64,000 nt of DNA from positions 2,411,501 to 2,475,500 of the forward strand of contig NZ_CP137852.1 of the NCBI RefSeq assembly GCF_033547095.1. Reading direction: 5' to 3'. Positions 57,650 to 64,000 of this stretch are shown here, piece after piece. The notes under the pieces are model-generated. The model made no database searches, was not told the origin of the DNA, and saw nothing but the letters and a program-made list of their open reading frames with translations. The stretch is from Sediminicoccus rosea (GTDB taxonomy: Bacteria > Pseudomonadota > Alphaproteobacteria > Acetobacterales > Acetobacteraceae). The stretch's first letter is position 1. Each line of letters starts with the position of its first letter. A program made the translations under genes and the position numbers.

Positions 57650-59146
57650 CTACCCGCGCACGCGAAGCCCCTGCAGCCGGATCAGGCCATCCGGGACCAT
57701 GCGCAGCCCCTGCACGGCGGCGCCGGTGCCGGTGAAGTTCGTGGGGTGCCAGAGGTAAATGTAGGGCCGGTCGCGCAGCAGAACCTCCATTGCGCGGCCA
57801 TAGGCGGCGAGGCGTGCGGCGGGCTCCACCTGCGTCCGCCCCTGGCGCAGCGCGGCATCGGCGGCCTCGCTGCAATAGCGCCCGCCGTTCAGCGCCTCGC
57901 CGCAGGCGTTGAAGCCCCAGAGATTGCCGTCCACATCGGTGCGGCCCGACCAGGCGATGATCAGCATCTCGAAATCGCCCGCCGTCCATTGCCGCAGCAG
58001 CGTCGCCACCTCGATCACCTGGATCTCGAGCGCGATGCCGGCCTCGGCCGCCATGGCCTGGATCACTTCGGCCGCCTGGACATATTCGGTGGTGTTGGGG
58101 ACCGAGAAGCGGATGCGGATGCGCTCATGCCCCGCCTCGCGCAGCAGGGCCCGCGCCCGCGCCAGGTCACGCCCCGGCACCGCGATGCCCGGCACATGCT
58201 GCGGATGGCCGGGTGGCGTGGACTGGTTGCCGGGGCGATAGAGCCCCTCGAAGGCCACGCGGTTCAGCGCGGCGCGATCAATGCTCGCCTCCAGCGCGGC
58301 GCGGATGCGCGGATCGCGCGCCAGCGGCGTATTGGCGCGCTCGCCATTCGCCATGTTGATGGCGAGATACACCACGGCGAGGGAGGGCCCCTCCAGCAGC
58401 CGCACGCGGCGGTCGCCCTTCAGCGTGGAGACGTCCGATGGGTTCACCCGCTCGATCACGTCCAGCGTGCCGGCGCGCAGGTTGGCCGCGCGCACCGTCG
58501 TGTCGGGGATGGGGCGATAGGTGACCCGCTCGGCCTGGATGGCCGCACGGTTCCAGTAATCCTCGAAGCGCTCCAGCTCGATGCGGTCCTGCGCCACGCG
58601 GCGCGTGAGGCGGAAGGGGCCGGCACAGGCCGGCGCGGCCTGGAACTCGGCGCCCAGCACATTCGCCTGGCGCGGCGAGACCAGCATCCCCGCGCGATCG
58701 GACAGGGCCGCCAGCAGCGGCGCGAAGGGCTCGCTGAGGCGGATGCGCAGCTGCATGGGCCCTGCCACCTCGATGGCGGTGACCGGCCCCAGCTCGCCCC
58801 GCCGGGTGGAGCCGGGCGCGGTGCGGTGCCGTTCGAGCCCGATCCGCGCGGCCTCGGCGTCCAGCGCCACGCCGTCATGGAAGCGCACGCCCTCGCGCAG
58901 CGTCAGCAGGAGCGCGCGGCCCTCCTCCTGCCACTCCCAGGCGGTGGCGAGTTGCGGGACGAGCGCGCCTTGTTCATCCACCTCCACCAGCTTGTCGCAC
59001 ATCGCCATGAAGACCTGCCGTGCGGCGACCGAGCGCGAGAGCGTCGGGTCCAGCACATCGGGGTCGGAGGCGATGCCGATGCGGATATGCTGCGCGGCGG
59101 CGGGCAGGGCGAGCAGGGAGAGGAGGGCGGCGGTGAGGAGGCGCAT
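57650..59146 (-). CDS. Peptide/nickel-type ABC transporter substrate-binding protein (SBP family 5)
   Basis: A 498-residue periplasmic protein with signal peptide MRLLTAALLSLLALPAAAQ. The family-5 start is 'IRIGIASDPDVLDPTLSRSVAARQVFMAMCDKLVEVDEQGALVPQLATAWEWQEEGRALLLTLREGVRFHDG', and the C-terminal lobe has 'LIIAWSGRTDVDGNLWGFNACGEALNGGRYC'. It binds oligopeptides, opines, glutathione or similar. I chose the ATG at 59146 because it gives a clean signal peptide with AAGGG upstream. No DppBCDF-type partners are adjacent. Confidence 0.92.
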   Translation of the reverse strand: MRLLTAALLSLLALPAAAQHIRIGIASDPDVLDPTLSRSVAARQVFMAMCDKLVEVDEQGALVPQLATAWEWQEEGRALLLTLREGVRFHDGVALDAEAARIGLERHRTAPGSTRRGELGPVTAIEVAGPMQLRIRLSEPFAPLLAALSDRAGMLVSPRQANVLGAEFQAAPACAGPFRLTRRVAQDRIELERFEDYWNRAAIQAERVTYRPIPDTTVRAANLRAGTLDVIERVNPSDVSTLKGDRRVRLLEGPSLAVVYLAINMANGERANTPLARDPRIRAALEASIDRAALNRVAFEGLYRPGNQSTPPGHPQHVPGIAVPGRDLARARALLREAGHERIRIRFSVPNTTEYVQAAEVIQAMAAEAGIALEIQVIEVATLLRQWTAGDFEMLIIAWSGRTDVDGNLWGFNACGEALNGGRYCSEAADAALRQGRTQVEPAARLAAYGRAMEVLLRDRPYIYLWHPTNFTGTGAAVQGLRMVPDGLIRLQGLRVRG

Positions 59147-59209
59147 GGCAGGCCCTTCGCGGTGATGGCGCGAGCCTAGCACTCCCGCTTCGGCGCGGGG
59201 CAAGCGCCG

Positions 59210-59992
59210 TCAGCGCGGCGGCGCGACGCTCGCCCCTTGGATTCCATGCCGTGCGAGGGCAGCCGCGACGAAGCCGCTCGCCTTCATCTCCTCGACGAAG
59301 GCCGTCAGATAGGCGAGCGCTGCCGGGTCGCGCCCCGCGGCCAGGCCCATCGCCTGCTGGATCACCATGAAGCGCCCGGGCAGCAGGCGAAGCCCCGGGA
59401 TGCGCGCCGCATCCATCTCCAGCTGCTGCCGCACGCCGGCCGCGACCTCCACGCCCTGGCGCAGGAATTCCTCCACCACAGCGGGCGAGGTCTGCGCGCG
59501 CAGCAGCGTCGCCTGCCGGATCTCGCGCGTCAGGAACAGGTCATAGGCGCTGTTGAGCCCGACCATGATGCGCGTGCCCGGCCGGTCCACCTCCGCGATG
59601 CGGGTGAGGGGGGAAGCGTCGCGCACCAGGTAGGCGCCCTCGATCTCGATATAGGGCGCAGTGAATTCGATGCCCTGGCTGCGCGCCGGGTCCACCGCGA
59701 AGAAGCCGATATCCGCACGGCCGGAGCGGATCGTCTCCACCGCGCGCCCGGCGGCGGGCACCACCACCATCTCCAGCTCGACGCCGAGCCTCTGCGCCAG
59801 GGTCTGCGCCAGATCCACCGAGACGCCATGCGGCGGTCCGGATTCACTCGCGCGCCCCGCCAGGATGGGGTTGCCCAGGTTGATGACGGCGCGCAGCCGC
59901 CCCTCCGGCGCGAAGGCGCGCGCGAGTGGGGAGGGGGCCTGCGCCAGGGCGGGTGTGGCCGCCAGCGCCAGGAGGGCCGCGCGCCGGCGCAT
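59210..59992 (-). CDS. Amino acid-type ABC substrate-binding protein (SBP family 3)
   Basis: A 260-residue periplasmic protein with leader MRRRAALLALAATPALAQA. Family marks are 'GPPHGVSVDLAQTLAQRLGVELEMVVVPAAGRAVETIRSGRADIGFFAVDPARSQGIEFTAPYIEIEGAYLV', with the binding Arg/Asp in 'SGRADIGF'. Typical ligands are polar amino acids or small organic acids. Its ATG overlaps the stop of the upstream tartrate dehydrogenase-like gene by 1 nt, so it may import that enzyme's substrate. No permease is encoded nearby. Confidence 0.9.
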   Translation of the reverse strand: MRRRAALLALAATPALAQAPSPLARAFAPEGRLRAVINLGNPILAGRASESGPPHGVSVDLAQTLAQRLGVELEMVVVPAAGRAVETIRSGRADIGFFAVDPARSQGIEFTAPYIEIEGAYLVRDASPLTRIAEVDRPGTRIMVGLNSAYDLFLTREIRQATLLRAQTSPAVVEEFLRQGVEVAAGVRQQLEMDAARIPGLRLLPGRFMVIQQAMGLAAGRDPAALAYLTAFVEEMKASGFVAAALARHGIQGASVAPPR

Positions 59993-61062
59993 CAGGCGCG
60001 CGCCACCGCGTCCGCGATGGCCTTGCCCACTTCCACCGTGCCCGACTGGCCACCGAGGTCGCGTGTGCGCGGCCCACCCTCGGCCAGCAGCTTCTCGATG
60101 GCGGTCGTGATGGCGGCCGCCGCCTCATGCTCGCCCAGGTGATCGAGCATCATGGCGCCCGACCAGATCTGGCCGATCGGGTTCGCGATGAAGCGGCCCG
60201 CGATGTCCGGCGCGGAGCCGTGCACCGGCTCGAACATCGAGGGGAAGGCCTTTTCCGGGTTGATGTTGGCGCTGGCCGCCACGCCGATGGAGCCGGCGAC
60301 GGCCGGGCCGAGATCGGAGAGGATGTCACCGAACAGGTTGGAGCCCACCACCACGTCGAACCAGTCCGGGTGCTGCACGAAATGCGCGCAGAGGATGTCG
60401 ATGTGGAACTGGTCGGTCTTCACCTCGGGGTAGTTCTTCGCCATCGCCTCGAAGCGCTCATCCCAATAGGGCATGGTGAAGGTGATGCCGTTGGACTTGG
60501 TGGCGCTGGTCACCTTCTTGCGCGGCCGCTTCATCGCGAGCTCGAAGGCGTATTTGATGATGCGGTCCGTGCCGGTGCGCGTCAGGATGCTCTGCTGGCT
60601 GACGAATTCACGATCCGTGCCCGGGAACATGCGCCCGCCGACGGAGGAGTATTCGCCCTCCGTGTTCTCGCGCACCACGTAGAAATCGATTTCGGCCGGC
60701 GTGCGGTTGGCGAGCGGCGTGGCCACGCCCGGCAGCAGCTTGCAGGGCCGCAGCGAGACATATTGGTCGAAGCCGCGGCGGATCGGGATCAGCAGGCCCC
60801 AGAGCGAGACATGGTCCGGCACGCCGGGCCAGCCCACGGCGCCGAGGAACACGCTGTCGCTGTCCTTGAGCTGGTCCAGCCCATCCTCCGGCATCATGCG
60901 GCCGGTCTTCACATAGGTCTCGCAGGACCAGTCGTAATGGGTGAGCTTGAGGTCGAAGCCGAAGCGGCGGGCGGCGGCGTCCAGCACGCGCAGCCCCTCG
61001 GGCGTGGTTTCCTTGCCGATGCCGTCGCCGGGAATGACGGCGATGCGATGTGTGCGGGCCAT
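59992..61062 (-). CDS. Tartrate dehydrogenase / D-malate dehydrogenase (decarboxylating)
   Basis: A 356-residue beta-decarboxylating dehydrogenase. It has 'IAVIPGDGIGKETTPEGLRVLDAAARRFGFDLKLTHYDWSCETYVKTGRMMPEDGLDQL', 'VGWPGVPDHVSLWGLLIPIRRGFDQYVSLRPCKLLPG' (the DHxSLWgLll-IRr-F-qY-NlRP pattern of TtuC/DmlA), and 'EPVHGSAPDIAGRFIANPIGQIWSGAMMLDHLG'. It oxidises tartrate, D-malate or related 2-hydroxy diacids with NAD. The 'WGLLIPIRR' helix separates it from the leuB at 31864-32958. It is translationally coupled to a family-3 binding protein. Confidence 0.9.
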   Translation of the reverse strand: MARTHRIAVIPGDGIGKETTPEGLRVLDAAARRFGFDLKLTHYDWSCETYVKTGRMMPEDGLDQLKDSDSVFLGAVGWPGVPDHVSLWGLLIPIRRGFDQYVSLRPCKLLPGVATPLANRTPAEIDFYVVRENTEGEYSSVGGRMFPGTDREFVSQQSILTRTGTDRIIKYAFELAMKRPRKKVTSATKSNGITFTMPYWDERFEAMAKNYPEVKTDQFHIDILCAHFVQHPDWFDVVVGSNLFGDILSDLGPAVAGSIGVAASANINPEKAFPSMFEPVHGSAPDIAGRFIANPIGQIWSGAMMLDHLGEHEAAAAITTAIEKLLAEGGPRTRDLGGQSGTVEVGKAIADAVARA

Positions 61063-61130
61063 GGGGCTTCCTCGGGTGATTCGTGGCGCGAATGCATCAC
61101 GCGCGGGGCCGCGGGGCAAGATGAGGGCGC

Positions 61131-61856
61131 TCAGAAGCGCCGCGGCCTGAGCCCGGCATGGAACCAGTTGATCATGGAATAGATGTCGTGCACCGGCAGC
61201 CCGGTGGCCTCGGCCACATCGGCCGCATAGGGCGGCATGTTGGTGCATTCCAGCACGATGGCGCCGACCTCCGGGTGGCGGGCGGTGAGGCGCGCGGCCG
61301 CATCCAGGATATCCTGCCGGGCGAGGTCCACGTCGAGGTCGGTCTTCTCCGCCCGGATCAGCACACGGAAGAACTCGCGCCCGCCCTCGGTGCCCTCCAT
61401 CGGCACGTCGAGCGGGACGCCCGCCGCCTCCAGATGGCGCGCGGTCACGCCCGCCTTGTTCACCGTGATGACGCCGACGCGCTGGCCCGGCGGCAGCGTG
61501 GCCTGCACCCAGGGCACCTGCATGAGCGAGGAGGTGGCGACCGGCACCCGCACGGCCTCGGCCAATTCGCGCTGGAAGAGCGAGAGGAAGCCGCAATTGG
61601 TTGTGATGCCCTCGGCGCCCAGGTCCACCAGATCCCGCGCCGCCTCGATGAAGGCATCGAGCAGGCCGGTCGCCCCCTGTTCCACCACGCGCGTCGGCGA
61701 TGCGCCGCGCACCACGCGGAACAGCACCGGGAAATTCCAGGTGAGGCCATTGCCCATGTCGCCCAGGATGCGCGGAAAACGGGCTTCCAGCATGAGGATG
61801 CCAAGCGGCGCGCCATAGATCGATTTGCCGCCGCGCGCGATCTGTCCCGGCATCAT
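61131..61856 (-). CDS. Aspartate/glutamate racemase family protein
   Basis: A 241-residue protein with the racemase fold. Candidate catalytic cysteines are Cys88 (ITTNCGFLS) and Cys204 (LECTNMPPY), as in hydantoin racemase/maleate isomerase relatives rather than classical glutamate racemase. It is 68 bp upstream of the tartrate dehydrogenase-like gene on the same strand, suggesting work on a dicarboxylic acid or its amino derivative (inference). It is divergent from a Bug gene across 57 bp. Confidence 0.85.
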   Translation of the reverse strand: MMPGQIARGGKSIYGAPLGILMLEARFPRILGDMGNGLTWNFPVLFRVVRGASPTRVVEQGATGLLDAFIEAARDLVDLGAEGITTNCGFLSLFQRELAEAVRVPVATSSLMQVPWVQATLPPGQRVGVITVNKAGVTARHLEAAGVPLDVPMEGTEGGREFFRVLIRAEKTDLDVDLARQDILDAAARLTARHPEVGAIVLECTNMPPYAADVAEATGLPVHDIYSMINWFHAGLRPRRF

Positions 61857-61913
61857 TCCCTCCTGGCGCCTGCGCCCCTACATAAGCGCCCAATCGCCGG
61901 AAGGAGAACCCCG

Positions 61914-62906
61914 ATGCGCCGCCGCTCCCTGCTTGCCCTGCCGCTCGCAGCACCCGCCCTCGCGCCCATGGGCGCCGCCGCCCAGGACAATTGGCCGAAC
62001 CGGCCCATCACCATCATCAGCGGCTTCCCCAATGGCTCGGGCATCGACATCTACATGCGCCGCATGGCCGAGCCGCTGGGCCGCGCGCTGGGGGGCGCCA
62101 CCATCATCGTGGACCACCGCACCGGGGCCGGGGGCAATATCGGCTCGGACTTCGTGGCGAAGGCGCGGCCGGATGGCTACACCTTCTACTTCGGCACGGC
62201 CGGCACGCATGCGATCAATGCGAGCCTCTACCGCACGCTGCCGTTCGATGTGGTGCGCGACTTCACGCCCATCGCGCATCTGGGCGATGTGCCCAACGCG
62301 CTGACCGTCAGCATCGAGCGCCGGCCGCAATACACGGATTGCGCCGCGCTGCTGGCGGCCGCCCGCGCCAATCCGGGGCGGCTGAATTATGCCTCCACCG
62401 GCAATGGCGCTTCCACGCACCTGGCCGGCGCGCAATTCGCGGTCGCTGCCAATGTGGACCTGACGCACGTGCCCTATCGCGGCCAGCCCGGCGCGCAGAC
62501 GGCGCTGCTGGCGGGCGATGTGGATTTCTTCTTCAACCAGGTGGGCCCCGCACTCGGCCCCATCCGCCAGGGGCAGACCCGCGCTCTGGCGGTGACGACG
62601 GCGCAGCGCCTCTCCATCCTGCCCGACGTGCCGACGGTGGCCGAGGCCTGCAACCTGCCGGGCTTCGTCAGCACCACCTGGTACGGCATGTTCGGCCCGG
62701 CCAACCTGCCGGCTCCCATCGTGGAGCGCTTCTCGAACGCCCTCACCACCGTGCTGCGCGACCCCGAGTTCAGCAACTGGCTGGTGACCACGCAGGGCAT
62801 CGCGCTGCCGCCGGTCTTCACGCCGGCCGAATTCGCCGCGATCCAGCGGCGTGACATCGCGAGCTGGGCCGAGATCGTCCGCCGCTCGGGCGCCTCGGTG
62901 GATTGA
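61914..62906 (+). CDS. Bug/TctC-family solute-binding protein
   Basis: A 330-residue exported protein: leader MRRRSLLALPLAAPALAPMGAAAQ, ligand loop 'SGFPNGSGIDIYMR' (NGSGID, more divergent than the usual GGxxD), then 'IVDHRTGAGGNIGSDFVAKARPDGYTFY'. AAGGAG lies 7 nt before the ATG at 61914. The following hydrolase gene starts 1 bp after its stop, so the two are coupled. Divergence from the racemase/tartrate-dehydrogenase unit suggests a shared substrate class. Confidence 0.9.
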   Translation: MRRRSLLALPLAAPALAPMGAAAQDNWPNRPITIISGFPNGSGIDIYMRRMAEPLGRALGGATIIVDHRTGAGGNIGSDFVAKARPDGYTFYFGTAGTHAINASLYRTLPFDVVRDFTPIAHLGDVPNALTVSIERRPQYTDCAALLAAARANPGRLNYASTGNGASTHLAGAQFAVAANVDLTHVPYRGQPGAQTALLAGDVDFFFNQVGPALGPIRQGQTRALAVTTAQRLSILPDVPTVAEACNLPGFVSTTWYGMFGPANLPAPIVERFSNALTTVLRDPEFSNWLVTTQGIALPPVFTPAEFAAIQRRDIASWAEIVRRSGASVD

Positions 62907-62907
62907 G

Positions 62908-63744
62908 GTGCGGCGGCGCGCGCTGGTCGGTGGCCTTCTGATGGCGCCGCTCATCGGCCAGGCCGCCGGGCCGGCTCGCGTCAGCTTCGAGGAGCCGAGC
63001 GGTGCCACGCCCGGCCCGATGAACGTGTTCCTGCACCGCCCCGCCGCCTGGCGGCCGGGCGGGCCCGTCGCGGTCGTCATGCACGGCATGGGGCGCAACG
63101 CCGATGGCTATCGCGACGCCTGGATCGCCCCGGCCGAAGCGCATGGATTCCTGGTGATCTGCCCGGAATTCTCCAATGCCAAGTTCCCGGGCGTGGAGTT
63201 CTACAACTACGGCCATGCCCGCGCGCCCGAGGCGGCCTGGACCTTCTTCGCCCTGGACCGCGCGGTGGCGGCGGCGCTGGCCGCGGTGGGTGCGCCGGCG
63301 CAGCCCTTCGCGCTCTATGGCCATTCGGCCGGCGCGCAATTCGTGCACCGCTACCTGCTGCTCACCGGCGCGCCGCACGCGAGGCGCATCGTGATCGCCA
63401 ATGCCGGCTGGTATTCCTGGCCCCGCTTCGACATCGCCTTCCCGCATGGCCTGGGCCAATCCTCGGCCACCGAGGCGGGGCTGCGCGCGGCGCTCGGCCG
63501 GCCGGTGACGATCCTGCTGGGCGAGGCCGACAACGATCCCACCCATTTCCAGCTGCGGCGCGACGCGGCGACCGATATGCAGGGGCTGCACCGCTTCGAG
63601 CGCGGGCAGAACTTCTTCGCGGCGGGCCGGGCGGCGGCGGCGGAGCGCGGCGTGCCCTTCGGCTGGACCCTCGCGACCGTGCCCGGCGTCGCCCATTCCA
63701 ACAGCGGCATGGCGGCGGCCGCCGCGGCGATCCTCGCCGTCTGA
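62908..63744 (+). CDS. Exported alpha/beta hydrolase
   Basis: A 278-residue serine hydrolase with a short leader (MRRRALVGGLLMAPLIGQAAG). The nucleophile is Ser140 in GHSAG, the oxyanion region is 'VVMHGMGRNADGYRD', the Asp is probably in 'GEADNDPTHF' and the His in 'GVAHSN'. The fold suits an esterase or PHB-depolymerase-like enzyme. GTG is chosen as start because it follows the Bug stop by 1 bp and gives a signal peptide. Periplasmic hydrolysis of an ester whose product the coupled Bug protein captures is a reasonable hypothesis. Confidence 0.82.
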   Translation: MRRRALVGGLLMAPLIGQAAGPARVSFEEPSGATPGPMNVFLHRPAAWRPGGPVAVVMHGMGRNADGYRDAWIAPAEAHGFLVICPEFSNAKFPGVEFYNYGHARAPEAAWTFFALDRAVAAALAAVGAPAQPFALYGHSAGAQFVHRYLLLTGAPHARRIVIANAGWYSWPRFDIAFPHGLGQSSATEAGLRAALGRPVTILLGEADNDPTHFQLRRDAATDMQGLHRFERGQNFFAAGRAAAAERGVPFGWTLATVPGVAHSNSGMAAAAAAILAV

Positions 63745-63789
63745 ATCGCGCGAGTTGACGCTTGCGTGACAGGGGTGCCTTTGCGTATT

Positions 63790-63809
63790 GTCATTGACAT
63801 GTCAGTGAC
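63790..63809. promoter_or_regulatory. Candidate operator of the GntR-family gene
   Basis: A perfect 10-bp palindrome TGACATGTCA (63795-63804) is extended on each side by GTCA / TGAC, giving a 20-bp inverted repeat with one mismatched pair. It ends 12 bp before the start codon of the GntR gene, a typical autoregulatory position. Confidence 0.5.
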
Positions 63810-63821
63810 CGCCACAGCCCC

Positions 63822-64000
63822 ATGTCGTTGGTGACCTCCCTGGAAGTGCCACCCTCGCTCACCGAGCGGGCCGTCGCGGCGCTGCGCCGTGAGATCCTGA
63901 CCACGCGCCTCGCCCCCGGCGAGACCGTGTCAGAGGCCGCGGTCGCGGCCCATCTGGAACTCGGCAAGGCGCCGGTGCGCGCCGCCCTTGCGCGCCTGGC
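63822..64000 (+). CDS. GntR-family transcriptional regulator, N-terminal part
   Basis: The gene runs off the window; 59 codons are visible. The residues 'SLTERAVAALRREILTTRLAPGETVSEAAVAAHLELGKAPVRAALARL' match the winged HTH of FadR/FCD-type GntR regulators (usual 'LA..LgvSr.pVReAL..L'; here GKAPVRAALARL). An ATG at 63799 opens a frame that stops after 11 codons, so the ATG at 63822 is used. It may regulate the Bug/hydrolase or downstream genes outside the window. Confidence 0.85.
   Translation, partial: MSLVTSLEVPPSLTERAVAALRREILTTRLAPGETVSEAAVAAHLELGKAPVRAALARL

Overview
The window is about 70% G+C, gene-dense and free of rRNA, tRNA, insertion sequences, phage genes and CRISPR arrays as far as I can see. 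Eight orphan Bug/TctC periplasmic binding proteins, an AcpXL-type acyl carrier locus, a BciB-like iron-sulfur flavoprotein, sox genes and the trpE/ppiD/tpiA arrangement suggest an alphaproteobacterium, most likely a Rhodospirillales/Acetobacteraceae (Roseomonas-like) chromosome. That placement is inference from gene content.

Layout. 1-201 is the tail of a LytTR regulator. 226-7025 is a minus-strand catabolic locus: an SDR dehydrogenase, three Bug proteins, a LacI regulator, a 3-hydroxyisobutyrate-dehydrogenase-like enzyme and a lactonase-like metallo-hydrolase. It has a perfect LacI-type operator at 4019-4032, a near copy at 7011-7024, and a 27-bp tandem array grown from the 3' end of one Bug gene. 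7184-17244 holds MmgE/PrpD, an ABC exporter, a BciB-like reductase, divergent dadA/lrp, a divergent PEP carboxylase homologue and an SMP-30 lactonase. 17258-28869 is all minus strand: soxXYZA directly behind a molybdenum hydroxylase pair (iorAB-like), then two acyl-CoA catabolic cassettes and a Bug gene. 28917-32958 carries a signal-less binding protein and leuCDB. 33008-36043 is acpXL-fabZ-fabF2-fabF1, the core of a very-long-chain fatty acid locus. 36144-42315 holds trpG, two unrelated genes, trpE, ppiD and divergent tpiA. 42390-45207 has two Bug genes and a class II aldolase.

An AT-rich noncoding stretch (about 45421-45660) precedes an unrecognised gene. 46371-52406 is a mix of enzymes, a patatin lipoprotein and an MFS transporter. 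53576-56944 is a tightly coupled ptxABCD operon (phosphite uptake plus NAD-dependent phosphite dehydrogenase) behind two overlapping 14-bp palindromes. 56996-64000 carries periplasmic binding proteins, a tartrate dehydrogenase-like enzyme, a racemase, another Bug gene, an exported hydrolase and the start of a GntR regulator.

The strongest leads are the ptx operon with its tandem operator, the gene-end-derived 27-bp array, the soxXYZA cluster without soxB and with an altered SoxY carrier tail, the truncated VLCFA locus, and the PEP carboxylase homologue with altered catalytic motifs.
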